DNA from: Astrothelium macrocarpum | Taxonomy: Eukaryota; Ascomycota; Dothideomycetes; Trypetheliales; Trypetheliaceae | Direction: 5' to 3' | Length of the DNA: 64,000 nt | Assembly (NCBI GenBank): GCA_021030915.1 | Contig: JAGEMR010000064.1 | Location: forward strand, 1 to 64,000 | In this document: one piece after another, positions 53,907-64,000 of the stretch | Numbering within the stretch: position 1 is the first letter of the stretch | Layout of the letters: every line of letters starts with the position of its first letter | Notes under the pieces: generated by a model | What the model was told of the DNA's origin: nothing | The model's database searches: none | What the model saw: only the letters and a program-made list of their open reading frames with translations | Position numbers and translations under genes: made by a program

Positions 53907-54444
53907 ACAGTCTAAAACCAAAGAAGCAACCGAGAAGGAGCAATTTCAGTCCTAGTAGGAACGAGACTGAAGCTTTACCAAAAATGTCCTCTCTTGCAAC
54001 TCTTCTGGCCTAACAATGGACCTTCACCTCTCTATTTCTCCTTTTCGAAACCCACTTTCAAGGCCATTTGTGCAAAAATCTTTGTTGAAACAGACTCTCA
54101 GCAGAATATCCTAGCTCTTTCAGTATATGACGTCTCATATCGAATTGGGCAAGGCTTCCATTCAACCAGATACGTTCCATATTAAGTTGCAAGGAAAAAT
54201 GGTCATGTGGTACTAAAAGCTACTGCCCTCAAAACTCCACAAGTCGGATGATAAATTTCTTGTCGCCTGCATGCTCTGCTTGGTACCCAGGAGAAATTTG
54301 CCTGATACGAGCTGGGTGAAGAGCAATGGTATGTAGTAATACAGTCAAGTCACCTGCTTTGGACACACTACTTCCCATACATAAATAGATGGTTTCCCCC
54401 CAAAGGGAACATTGCAATGTTTTGACTACTTCATTTGTCCGAAC
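53907..54444. promoter_or_regulatory. Upstream region of the glycosidase gene
   Basis: About 540 bp between the MITE and the glycosidase ATG. A TATA-like ATACATAAATAG lies near 54378, about 65 bp before the start. A MITE this close could influence expression. Confidence 0.35.
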
Positions 54445-55915
54445 ATGCTTGGGATCGTACTTTGTTATTTACTAACGCCTCTGGTCGTGTTGGGTGCTAC
54501 TTTGCAGCGTCGACAGTCAATCACCAATACGGCAGTGGTCGACTTATCCGTCAACGAAGGCACACCCAGGCATCTTGCCTCGGGCTTTATTTATGGCATA
54601 CCAGACGCACCAGCCAATCCGAATCAGATCCCAGATAGTTTTTTTTCGGATATCGGATTCAACTATGCTCGTGCTGGTGGAGCACAGTTGAATGCACCAT
54701 GTCGCGGCTGGATCTGGGGACTTTCAGAGTATCAGTGTCGTTTTAAATCAGCATTGTCTAACTATCAGACCACGCGAAAATATGGAGGGAACTTCATTTT
54801 ACTTCCGCACGATATATGGGGCACGGATCATGCCAATTCCTCTACTGTGTGGCCTGGGGACAATGGCTCCTGGACCGACTACGACAATTTTGTCAAACAG
54901 CTAATCTCTGACATCCTAGCAAACGGAATGGAGACCGCTCTTGTTTGGGATGTCTGGAATGAGGCTGACGGCGGATATTTCTGGACGCGTAGTCAGCAAC
55001 AGTGGCTTGACTTGTATGTGCGGACATATCAACAAATTCGGTATGTTATGACAATTGACTTCAAGCGCAAAGCTGAAAATAATGGGAAGCTCAACATCCG
55101 GCATGGCGCCGGCTTTGATCACCGGACCTTCTTACGCTAGTCCACCCACTTCAACAGATTCATGGTGGACAGCCTGGCTTGCACAGGTCAAGAGCAACAA
55201 TGCAATACCGGATCAGTATTCTTGGCATCTCGAGGGCTCCATCACCGACGTGAATGATGACTTGCAAGCTAACAACGGGACATTTACTGGAATGCTTACC
55301 AATGCGGGCTTGCCGCAGCCAAAACAAGTCAACATCAATGAATATGCTACGTTTCCCGAGCAAGTTGCAGCCGGAGCTGCCTGGTGGATCTCGCGCCTCG
55401 AGCGGTACAATGCCATTGGTTTGCGAGGAAACTGGTTAGACGGTTATGAATTGCACGATCTGATGGCCAGCCTGATCAGCAAACCGAACGCGAATAGCTC
55501 AGCGTATAGCTATACCGCGACTGGCTACTACCCCGTTGGCGAATGGCAAGTATACAAGTATTATTTCCAAAACATGACAGGATACCGTGCTGGCACGACT
55601 GGAAGCGGAGACCGTCTCTTGGATGTATATGCAACGGTCGGCTCGGACCAGGTTCGTGTTCTTACTGGCGTACGCTTGGCTACAGGCACATGGTATATTA
55701 CTATCAACGGTTTGAGTGCTATTGGTCTACCAACTTCAGGCTCTCTCAATATTCATACCTGGGGTTTTGTTGACAAGGGTCATTACGGAGAAGTTGACGC
55801 GCCTACGGATCGAGGTGATTATTCTCATACGTACAGCGGTGATAGCGTCACCTTTCCCGTCTACCAAACAAGCGAGGACGAGTATACAGCCTGGGCGTTT
55901 GAGTTTGCAGTCTAG
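54445..55915 (+). CDS. Secreted glycoside hydrolase, GH39-like (clan A)
   Basis: Two exons, 54445-55040 and 55090-55915 (49-nt intron), give 473 residues from ATG 54445, which supplies the signal peptide MLGIVLCYLLTPLVVLGA. The TIM-barrel part has SDIGFNYARAGGAQ and ALVWDVWNEADGGYFW, with the acid/base Glu at residue 173 in the clan A WNE motif. ALITGPSYASPPTSTDSWW follows, and PKQVNINEYATFPEQ holds a probable nucleophile Glu. The C-terminal 150 residues (VYATVGSDQVRVLTGVRL, TAWAFEFAV) form a beta-rich domain as in fungal GH39-like enzymes. The substrate, probably a plant cell-wall or exopolysaccharide glycan, is not determinable. MITE copies flank the gene on both sides. Confidence 0.82.
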
Positions 55916-56584
55916 ATTTTCAGGGAAAGTCTCATCTGTTGTACGAATACACACCGCCGTGTACATGACCCCGCCTTATGTCCACTTCGTATCCCACTTC
56001 AAATCTAAATAATTTGACAGTTACTTCCACCATGGGTTGCAGCAAAAATGTTAGTGGACTGTGAGACAGGTAATTTGCCGCATATCCCGTGGGAAGGCCC
56101 TCAGTAATTGACAACCAAAAAGTCTTAAAGATTGGTTTTCAACAAATTATTTACAACTTTCTTATAGCCTATAATTGCTGAGATTGGATGGCGTCCTCTC
56201 CACGAGACCTACGACGGTTATGTCTCTCGCGGTCGTGGGTGACATTTTTTGTTGCAACCCCTGGTGCTTCTTTAAAATTATAAAATAGAGAAACTTAGTC
56301 CTCAATCTCTGAATAAATTCGAGCTTTACTGTCGATTTATTATTTGACTTAGTTTTCATTCGAGGGACTTTTTATATCTCCCGAGAACTTTTGGATTGTC
56401 TGTTTGAAGAATATACAAGCAACCCAAAACAATTCCGAAAATCTCAAGACTGACACTAATCACACTAATGGGCTAGCGTCTAAGGGCCCTTGTATTTTGC
56501 TTCCTTCTTGTTTCTTAGAACACCAGCTTAATTCATGAAGATTCAGAGATACACTCTGCTTTACTTCAACAGCAAGACTAGACA
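55916..56584. other. Intergenic with family B MITE
   Basis: Contains copy 4 of the family B MITE (56028-56266). The remainder is AT-leaning with no gene. Confidence 0.55.
56028..56266. mobile_element. Family B MITE, copy 4
   Basis: 239 bp, the best-preserved ends. Left CACCATGGGTTGCAGCAAAA and the reverse complement of the right end, CACCAGGGGTTGCAACAAAA, match for over 40 bp with few differences. CTTC flanks both sides as a 4-bp target duplication (56024-56027 and 56267-56270). Confidence 0.85.
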
Positions 56585-57961
56585 ATGCCGGAAGAAATTT
56601 GGTGGCACTCGATGATTTCTTTTCCAGTTATCTACATTCCTATATTTTCAATCATTGTACTAGCCATTAATATCCTATTGAACTCGGGTACCCCTCAAAA
56701 GGATAAAGTTTCAATAACGGTATGAGAATTTAAAAGCCCGTGTGCGCTTTGCTACATTCACATCACTTTCAATTCCTTTAGGAGCGTTCTGTCGAGTTCT
56801 CGCTGATACCAACATCTCAGGCCCCTCGTAATGAAATCCATGAGAAGAATGGGAAAGATAGCCATCTCTCTCCGTACACTGACATCGAACCAAAAGAGAT
56901 CTCAAGTTTGCAAAATGAAGAACCCTTTCGGCTTCGACCTTTCAAACCAAAATACCATTTGACGATGGGTATGGGGGTCTACTCTTGTGAGCCATGTTCA
57001 TGAAAGAAATTAAATGCCCATAGCTCTCGAAAATTCAACCTTTTCCGAGTTCCTCGTCATGGACAAAACTTATGAAACCCGCGTTCAACTTCGTCGTGAT
57101 CTCCTCGAGACGCATGAAAACGATACTGTCGCTTGTAATCCAGAAGCTGCCAGTGCTGTTCTTGAACTCTATAGCTGGCTTACGACGATCTACCTTCCGC
57201 GTCGATTTCCCCAATATTTCACGCTCGATGGAAGCGGCCAGAACTCCTCACCAACTCACCTCTTTAACAATGTCACCAGTGACCACATCCCTCTCCAGCC
57301 TTCTTCCCCGTTCTCTGCTCTCAAGATCCTTGGCGCTCATATCGACACCGATTTCTTTCTCCTGCTCCCTAACCTCAACACCGGCAAATACCATCTGGAA
57401 GCCTTTCTCAACTGCTTTCCCTCGGGGTTCACTCCGCGTTTGAAGTTGTCACTTCCCCTCGCCGCCATCCATCAGCCCGTGCCCGGCTATCAGGAGAAGA
57501 TCGAGAAGAGCATGGATCGCTTCTTCGCCAATTTACCAGTAGGGCGGATCGTCAAGCGCGCCAATTGGGGCGTCACCACGACCAGGAAGCTATTTGTACT
57601 TGAGGGCACCCACGGCCACGTCGAGGGCGCAAACTCTTCGTCTGAATCCGATGGTCTTGATGTTAATCAGGACACGACGAAACGCGATCGTGCGCCTGGC
57701 GAGGAAGACACTGACTTTGACCTTGGCGAGTGTGTGCTTCGCTGTGAGCGCCAGACGCTACACCGGCTGCCTGATACGGGTGCGCTCGTGTTCGCGTTTA
57801 AGACGTATCAGTATGAGCTTGCGGATATACGGGACGAGGGGAATGGGGAGATATTGGCACAGGCGATCGACGGGCTGAAGGAGGGGAGCGTGCCGAGTAT
57901 GAATGTGTATAAAAGGGGGGCTGTGTGGGGCGAGAGGGTGAAGGAGTTTTTGAGAGCTTGA
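56585..57961 (+). CDS. DUF3445 protein, heme-dependent oxidative N-demethylase-like, membrane-anchored
   Basis: Three exons: 56585-56719, 56782-56968 and 57024-57961 (introns 62 and 55 nt), 419 residues. The N-terminus has one transmembrane segment at about 10-33 (MISFPVIYIPIFSIIVLAIN). The DUF3445 core begins FRLRPFKPKYHLTMALENST, then FLVMDKTYETRVQLRRDLL, and ends with ERQTLHRLPDTGALVFAFKTY, the conserved 'RQxLxRLP' element of the family. In bacteria a relative is a heme-dependent oxidative N-demethylase of the dimethylamine pathway. Fungal members are mostly uncharacterised. The junctions are well supported because exon 2 supplies the PFKP...YHLTM motif that precedes the core in relatives. 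Confidence 0.82.
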
Positions 57962-59116
57962 AGGGGACGTTTGCAATAACATCAAGAGGAGCTACAGAGA
58001 AGTGCCATTGGAGACTCGTTTTGATGGTGGCACGAGCAGCTCTACACGACAATTTGGGAAAGCCCCCGATAAGATAAGGTAATAGTGATCAATGGCAGAT
58101 TGTCAGTGTACTAGAGTTCGGTATTAGAGCCAGTGCATAAGTGAATACGGCAGCCTTGTAGGTCTCACGTCTTATTTCGAGTTGGGATTATTTTTGTTCC
58201 GCGCGCGAACAGTTCCAGGCTCTCTTGGCATTGGCCTAAAATAGTGATCGAGACGAATGTAGTATCAGTATGGACGATCATTTCGAAGGAGTTGAGAGTA
58301 CTGAAACAATTTTTGTGTGAGAGAATTGTTGTACTGGAAGGGCGATCGCTTGGTCAAGACAAGTCTGAGCTAATCATAATGATTCAACACTTCGATAATA
58401 GATTTGATTCGAATTTCCTGAGATACCTCTGGATAGCTTTGCGCACAAGATGTTGTTGAGGGCTCAGGTCAGCCTCAGCCTCCTTCCCTTCCGGATTGGA
58501 CTTAGTCAACTTTTTTTATGCAGTAAGAATGGGCTTTCGGAACGACATGCCAGAGTCATAAGCAAATTTCATACATCGAACACAGAGACTGCAATCCCAA
58601 GGTATTGTTTTAAACGTTTCCTCGTATCTTTGGAAGCATCGCAATAGACTTGGCATCTATCCCCATTTACGTTCATAACCAAAAGAATCGTCAGTTTGAG
58701 ATTCAGTTGAGTGCTTTCATCGCAACCGGTTAGATTCTGATTGTAGGCGTATTTAGAAAACTCGATTTTGAGAACGGCATGATGTTGCTAATTTCCTTTG
58801 TGTCTCCGGCCGTTTGCCCGACAAACTGTTAGGGGTACTTGCGATAGCAGTAGCCCAATCAACACATTACGGGATTTGTTTCCATTTTGATAGCACCGTT
58901 TGGTGATCACTTGATATGCGTTTCTAGTCAAGACCTACGCCCTACGATATAGCATTACCACTTTGCATTTATCCTACATTTCCTCCTTCGTTCCTTCTTG
59001 CTCAACAAGAACTATTTTCTCCTTTTCATCTCTAGCATTCAATCTAAACCCCACTTTCATATTCAACCCCTCACACATCTCTACCCCCACCATACTGCCA
59101 CAGCACCACTCTCCCC
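57962..59116. other. Intergenic, no supported gene
   Basis: About 1.15 kb. The last 150 bp are strongly pyrimidine-rich (CT and CAC runs from 59040), fitting the leader of the next gene. Confidence 0.5.
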
Positions 59117-60439
59117 ATGACCACCACCGGCCCTCTCCCTTCAACAATCCTCATCCTCGGTGCCGGCGTCTTCGGCCTGTCCACCGCCCTCTCCCTCTCT
59201 ACGCACCCCTCTTTCACACACACCCGCATCATCCTGCTTGACCACCACGCGCATCCACACCCGGCTACGGCTTCCAACGACTCTAGCCGTCTCGTCCGCG
59301 CCGACTACGCCGATCCGGCGTACGCTGCGCTCGCCGCTGCGGCAAACCACTACTGGCGACACACGGCGTGGGGCGCTGATGGCAGGTATCGGAACAGTGG
59401 GCTGGTGCTACTCGCGGACCGGGGCAGGGAGGAGCAGTATGTGGTGAAGAGCTTGGAGAATGTGAGGAGGAAGGGGGAGAGGGTAAGACTGTTGGAGGGG
59501 AGGGAGGAGGTGCGGAGGTGTTTAGAGAAGCTGGGGGGTGTGCTGGGGGAGCAGGGCTATGTGAACGAGGGGAGTGGATGGGTGGATGCGGGGAGGGTGG
59601 TGGATTGGGTACGGGAGCGAGTGCGGGAGCTGGGGAGGGTGGAGTGGGTGACGGGCGAGGTTACGGAATTGGTGTATGACAAGTGTGGGAGGAGGGTGTT
59701 GGGAGCGAGGTTAGTAACAGGGGAGGAGGTGAGGGCTGAATTGACGGTGGTGGCGATGGGAGCGTGGAGCGGAAGGGTGGTAGATTTAAGGGGAAGAGCG
59801 AGTGCGACAGGGCAGGTGATGGTGTATGTTGATTTGAACAAGGAAGAGCAGGAGAAGTTTATGGATATCCCGGTGCCTCTGAATATGAGTCGGGGGATGT
59901 TTGTTGTGCCGTCAAGCCAGGGACAATTGAAGATTGCGAGACACGGTTATGGATATGCTAATCCCGTTCGCATCCCGCATCCAGATCCGAGGAAGAAACA
60001 GCAAGGAGAAAAGATTGTGGTTAGCTTGCCGAGGACAACAATTGAGGACCCGAACCTGTGGGTGCCGAGAGAGGCAGAAGAAGCTTGTCGGCAAACGTTA
60101 AGGGAAGTTGTGCCGGATTTGGGAGAACGACTGTTTTCCAACACAAGGATATGCTGGTACAGTGATACGCCAAAAGGCGATTATTTGATCACTTATCATC
60201 CAGACTTCGAAGGATTATTCTTAGCCGCAGGAGGATCTGGACATGGTTTCAAGATGTTTCCCGTATTGGGAGACAAAATAGTAGATTGTTTGCTCGGACA
60301 GCCGCCTGAAGAGTTTAAGCACAAATGGCGTTGGCCAGAAAGGCAGCCGGAAGATCTCGTGTGGACAGATGATGGAAGCCGAGGAGGTCGCAAAGGGATG
60401 ATTCTTGATGCACAACTGAGCAAAAGTAGCAGGCTGTGA
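59117..60439 (+). CDS. FAD-dependent amine/amino-acid oxidase with peroxisomal PTS1 (sarcosine / fructosyl-amine oxidase type)
   Basis: A single-exon frame of 440 residues. The dinucleotide-binding motif ILILGAGVFGLSTALSL is at 11-27, followed by IILLDHHAHPHPATASNDSS RLVRADYADPAYA; a DSSRxxRxxY block is typical of monomeric sarcosine oxidases, fructosyl-amino-acid oxidases and L-pipecolate oxidases. AGGSGHGFKMFPVLGDKIVD near the C-terminus is the other family signature. The last three residues are SRL, a valid PTS1 peroxisomal signal, in keeping with a hydrogen-peroxide-producing enzyme. The usual covalent-flavin Cys before the GHGFK motif is not seen (AAGGSGHGFK), although the position varies. 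The substrate is not resolvable. The middle of the gene is G-rich with strong codon bias unlike its neighbours. Confidence 0.88.
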   Translation: MTTTGPLPSTILILGAGVFGLSTALSLSTHPSFTHTRIILLDHHAHPHPATASNDSSRLVRADYADPAYAALAAAANHYWRHTAWGADGRYRNSGLVLLADRGREEQYVVKSLENVRRKGERVRLLEGREEVRRCLEKLGGVLGEQGYVNEGSGWVDAGRVVDWVRERVRELGRVEWVTGEVTELVYDKCGRRVLGARLVTGEEVRAELTVVAMGAWSGRVVDLRGRASATGQVMVYVDLNKEEQEKFMDIPVPLNMSRGMFVVPSSQGQLKIARHGYGYANPVRIPHPDPRKKQQGEKIVVSLPRTTIEDPNLWVPREAEEACRQTLREVVPDLGERLFSNTRICWYSDTPKGDYLITYHPDFEGLFLAAGGSGHGFKMFPVLGDKIVDCLLGQPPEEFKHKWRWPERQPEDLVWTDDGSRGGRKGMILDAQLSKSSRL

Positions 60440-60771
60440 GATGAGTGATTAAGATCTGTTTGAAATTGAGCATCACAAATTGGGAATAGGAAGAGTAATG
60501 GATGGAAACCTCATGGTCGGAATTGCTGCTAGCTCAGCGCTTGAACACTCCAAAGTGCTATATCGTGCACAATAGCGCCGTGTAGATATGCATACCTATG
60601 TACATAGGAAATTTCAATTGTATTTCAGCTGACAGTGTAATGTCAGATGTATCATTCTTCCACAAGCCCTTGGTTGATTTCGTCGCCCAAAATTCGTTGT
60701 TTCGCCGGAAAAGGTAAACTATGCAGCCCTCAACGCCAATGCTTCTCCATCAGTCCGTTTTGTCTATCCTT
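60440..60771. other. Intergenic between convergent genes
   Basis: About 330 bp holding the 3' ends of two convergent genes. Nothing else seen. Confidence 0.5.
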
Positions 60772-61296
60772 CTATGCCGATCCTGTACCCGATGTTGCAA
60801 CCCAACCCCATTCATCTTCGAGCTTTGGTCTCCAGTTCCGGTGTCCGATCGTATATTTCATGTCAAAGACGCTGTCTTGCAACATTGGCTGCTCGCCCTT
60901 TCCACATTCCTTTTGTCGCTCAATCAAGTCTCCAACGAATTGGTTGACCTCAGTAACAAAACTGCATCTATCGTGATTTTCGCCATTCAACAACATGACA
61001 CAGGTCGTCTGTGTCCATCGGTCGCACATTCGTGTCTCGCCACGAGCCGGAGTGCAGACCTTTCCACCAAAATTCTCCATCTCTACCAGCGCGTTCCGCA
61101 CGTCAACAAGGTGTGTGGACGAGATTTTGCCGTGGTATCCGCAAGAAAGCGACCGTTGATCAAGGGAAGAATGCATCGGTCGCTGCTTTGGATAGTGAGT
61201 TGCTGCTATGGCATCGCCGAATTTGAGTGGCTTAGCAACAACGACAACGGGATTGAGGATGAGGGCGGCGAGTAAGAGTAGTGAAGCTGGAAGCAT
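60772..61296 (-). CDS. Small secreted cysteine-containing protein (candidate effector)
   Basis: Start placed at ATG 61296, giving 174 residues and a textbook signal peptide MLPASLLLLAALILNPVVVV AKP. The frame is open 35 codons further to 61401, but that stretch is polar and would bury the signal. The mature part has six cysteines in the segments LSCGYHGK, KVCTPARG, RMCDRWTQ, TTCVMLL, DRCSFVTE and KECGKGE, suggesting three disulfides, and ends in a Trp-rich tail (GHRNWRPKLEDEWGWVATSG). No enzymatic motif. Size, secretion and cysteine content fit fungal effector-like or apoplastic proteins. I do not recognise a named family. An intron cannot be excluded. Confidence 0.65.
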   Translation of the reverse strand: MLPASLLLLAALILNPVVVVAKPLKFGDAIAATHYPKQRPMHSSLDQRSLSCGYHGKISSTHLVDVRNALVEMENFGGKVCTPARGETRMCDRWTQTTCVMLLNGENHDRCSFVTEVNQFVGDLIERQKECGKGEQPMLQDSVFDMKYTIGHRNWRPKLEDEWGWVATSGTGSA

Positions 61297-62863
61297 CTTG
61301 AACGTGCGAGACTGTGAAAGTTCTCGTTGTAAAGGCGAGTCGAGGTGAGATGTTGAGTCGGATGAGCCGGCGATGAGAGTTTGGCGCTTATTCGAACCCA
61401 AGAAGTTGTTTTGTTGTTGTTCTCCGTGCCTCCGGATGATCAGGGGGAAGACTGCATCAGCAGCGGTAGGTTACCCATCAAACTCAACATGGATGAGAGA
61501 TGGTTGTCCTGCAGCGAGTGTGGTCTGGTGATGTGCGTGCTGTGCGTGCTGTGCAAGAAAGATTGACGGAAATGAGCAGCAAGGGCGTTCTGGGTGGTTT
61601 TGGGAATATATTTCTTACGTTCAGGAGCCTGAGGATGGCCCCGATGGAAGCAGGGTTGCTGAGTCCGACGACGGTAACAAAGGATCGACGGCGGCTTTGA
61701 CTATATTTGGGACGGTCGCTGTACACCACTATCTGTGCCACGCTCGCCAGAGCCACCGAGCACACGTCTGGCCCTGGTCACTCTCTTCCTCTGACATGTG
61801 CTGCGCAAAAGCTTGTCCACTCGCCTTCGGCCCCAATCCCTGGCACACTGCCAATCCTAAACCAGCGATGCGCAACTTTGTCGCCCCCCGCACCTGAAGC
61901 ACAGGCAAAATATGGAAGACCCCACACCGGTTTCGTCTTAATTGCTACCTTCGTCATTGGGTATTTCCATTTTGGTTGTTATCGAAATGAGTGAGGGACA
62001 ATCCCACGAAATGATGGGGCTACATTTACAGCTGAGCGCTTGTAGCTGGATTACTGTCAGCGTATACGAACAAAGCGAGTCAGTGCAAAATCCGTCTACG
62101 GAACACCTTAGCTCCGTGTTTGTTATCGTTGGCGTATGAATTATCGTTGCCATCACACTACAGATATGCGTCAAGTGCTATCATACAGGCTCTACCCCCG
62201 GTTGATTGCACCCAATTCATCAGCATTTATCGTGATTCTATCGCAAGCCTTAGGTTGCGATTTTGTGGTGGGCAGAAGATACAACAGCGATTGAAGTGAC
62301 CGGCTTAATGAGATACCTACCTGCAAAACGTTGGAGATCATCTCAGGACTTCGACACAATCTAGATTGGGGCCGGGGTGCATATGCAACATGCAAGCTAC
62401 TAGGTAACCGTCCATTGTAGTACGAGTTGAGACGCAACAATCTTGGATGATTACCAAATGCTACCTTGCGCTCTATACGTTGAATTTTTCCTCCGCACCC
62501 ATTAGGGTTTTGGATTCAGGCACTTTGCAGGACGAGTGGCCTTGCTCATTGTTATCCAGCGCTCAACGGGACGAGCCTCAAGTTTGACTGATGATGGTGT
62601 CATGATGGCCAAGTCCCATTTGACAATTGATAGACGGCCTCTTTATCTTCCCTATGAATTTTCGTCTAGCAGGCATGGACTCACAGACTTCCATTGTCAA
62701 TGATGCTCAGCGAAACAGAAACCCTTGGATGCTGTAACATGTTGCTCGAAAGGTTCGGCCGCAGAACTAGCGGAACCACCAGCGGGGGTTGCAATGACTC
62801 AGCAAACCATCCAATCCAGCAACTCCAATACAGCCCCTTAGAATTCTACCTTACCTCATCCGA
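61297..62863. other. Intergenic, no supported gene
   Basis: Short frames only. The first few hundred bases are the promoter of the minus-strand secreted-protein gene. Confidence 0.5.
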
Positions 62864-64000
62864 ATGTCTTTACTTCAAAGCCTTCAGAGCCAAGCATTTC
62901 ACATTTACCCCAAGGTGCTACCGGCAATCCATCCAAATAGGTGGGGAATAACCTCTAAAAGCATTAAGAAACTCTACAAAAATTTGGGCCGACAAGCAAT
63001 ATCTTTCCGACTTGAAGACAACACTCCTGTTACTTATCTTCGGAACTTCCGCTTGGAACAAAGTCGCGTCGAAGCTGAGCTCAACATTCTCTCAGCATTC
63101 TTTTGCCGAGCAAGGCACTCGAGTCGAGTAGATGCACAAAAGTCGCCTCGAACTGGGATTCTCGTTGAGTAAGTGCTGCCAATCCAAAAGTTGAAAAAAG
63201 AAACAATCTTGGCTAAGATCTATCATTGTACCATTTCACTCTCCTTCTATAGACCGATACCCTCAACCACACATATCATGTAAAATCTGGTGGCAGCCTC
63301 GTAGAAAAAAGCACGTCTATAAGTGCAGACACTTTTGTGTTTACGCGGTGAATAACGACCTCGACAAAGGTTACGCTGGATATGGAGTTTGGACTGGTAA
63401 TGGCAAAGCAAGAACATTGACTGAGCACACTAAGGCGGGACTCCATGTTGCCCTTGAAAACGTTAAAGGATCATTAGTACTTGGGCACTTGAAGTGGTCA
63501 GGTCGTCCATTGCCAGCAACAAAAGGTGTGGACAATCAAGGGGTCTCCACGTCAAACAATCATTCGAGTTTGGCCTTGCATGCAAGTGGGGAAACAGGTA
63601 TATTGCCAACAGGTACGAAAGGGGAGAATATGACGGTTACAAATCAAACACTAGCCAATATAGCTCGAGATTCTCGGCCCTTCGGAAATGAGGGCTCAGA
63701 ATCGAGAAGGAACTTTCTTTCGGCTATAAAGGGGCATGCTCGACCTCGTTCCAGGCGGAGAAAAGCCGCAAAAGATGCCATCAAAGCTGGGGCTTCGAAG
63801 CTTTCGGATAAAGAAGAATTGTTAATGCGCGGTCAATCCGAAGTAATCGTGGCATCCAAAGGTGACATTTCAACATCCAACTCAAACGATCATTACGTAA
63901 AAACAACAGAAGAGCCTGAAGCAGAAAAAATCTTCACGATCCGTAAGCTCCTTTCGCGATCGAAGCTCTCCCCAGATAGGAAAGCCGAGGAACCTTTCTT
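62864..64000 (+). CDS. Partial gene running off the window, unknown
   Basis: A first frame from ATG 62864 reads MSLLQSLQSQAFHIYPKVLP ... and ends at GILVE where a strong donor GTAAGT (63169) occurs. A matching acceptor TTCTATAG lies at about 63273-63280. Beyond it a reading frame starting RYPQPHISCKIWWQPRRKKH stays open to the last base of the window (over 230 codons). It has basic and Ser-rich composition in the second half (GHARPRSRRRKAAKDAIKAG). The obvious junction does not keep phase between these two frames, so the exon model is incomplete or the gene has a frameshift. The segment NNDLDKGYAGYGVWTGNGKA is faintly like the start of an RNase H fold, too weak to assign. Confidence 0.4.

Overview
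The window reads as nuclear DNA of a filamentous ascomycete (Pezizomycotina). Genes are well spaced and carry short introns, mostly 49-68 nt with GT...AG ends and CTRAC-like branch sites. A HET-domain gene, a MYND gene, a cutinase and fungal secondary-metabolism enzymes are present. Very AT-rich blocks without genes (1-1210 and the interior of 3093-3917) and C-to-T style decay of repeats suggest repeat-induced point mutation (RIP). The class cannot be fixed from the sequence alone.

Layout. 1-34.5 kb is accessory in character. It holds an AT-rich block, a HET-like gene, an 825-bp near-perfect palindrome, a degenerate tRNA, a 5'-truncated TPR-like gene, a conserved gene of unknown function (6445-8421), a pair of short 'LPxELRLxxY' genes, a beheaded dehydrogenase fragment, a five-exon O-methyltransferase followed by an NmrA-like gene, a cutinase, a membrane-anchored SDR, a MYND protein, and a divergent SDR / Gfo-Idh-MocA pair sharing a 336-bp promoter. 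Long stretches (8.4-12.1 kb, 15.7-19.1 kb, 24.8-27.0 kb) have no gene I can support. 34.5-53 kb is core genome: TATA-binding protein, ETF-ubiquinone oxidoreductase, an SR-type splicing factor, mitochondrial ribosomal protein bL9, a transferrin-receptor-like M28 protein and a membrane-anchored ubiquitin protease. A glycine-rich secreted repeat protein and a proline-rich secreted protein lie among them. 53-64 kb returns to a mixed character: a secreted GH39-like glycosidase between two MITE copies, a heme-dependent N-demethylase-like gene (DUF3445), a peroxisomal FAD amine oxidase, a small cysteine-containing secreted protein, and a gene cut by the window end.

The strongest non-genic signal is three families of small inverted-repeat elements. 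Family B (four copies, about 230-239 bp, long terminal inverted repeats, 4-bp target duplications in three copies) is the cleanest. Family A shares a GGTGAYTCATAAG end with the giant palindrome, and one copy sits 25 bp upstream of a truncated gene. Family C is built of GACCTCTC / GAGAGGTC half-sites and one copy lies directly upstream of a truncated dehydrogenase. I found no clearly new multi-gene system. Exon structures were worked out by hand from reading frame, splice signals and family similarity.
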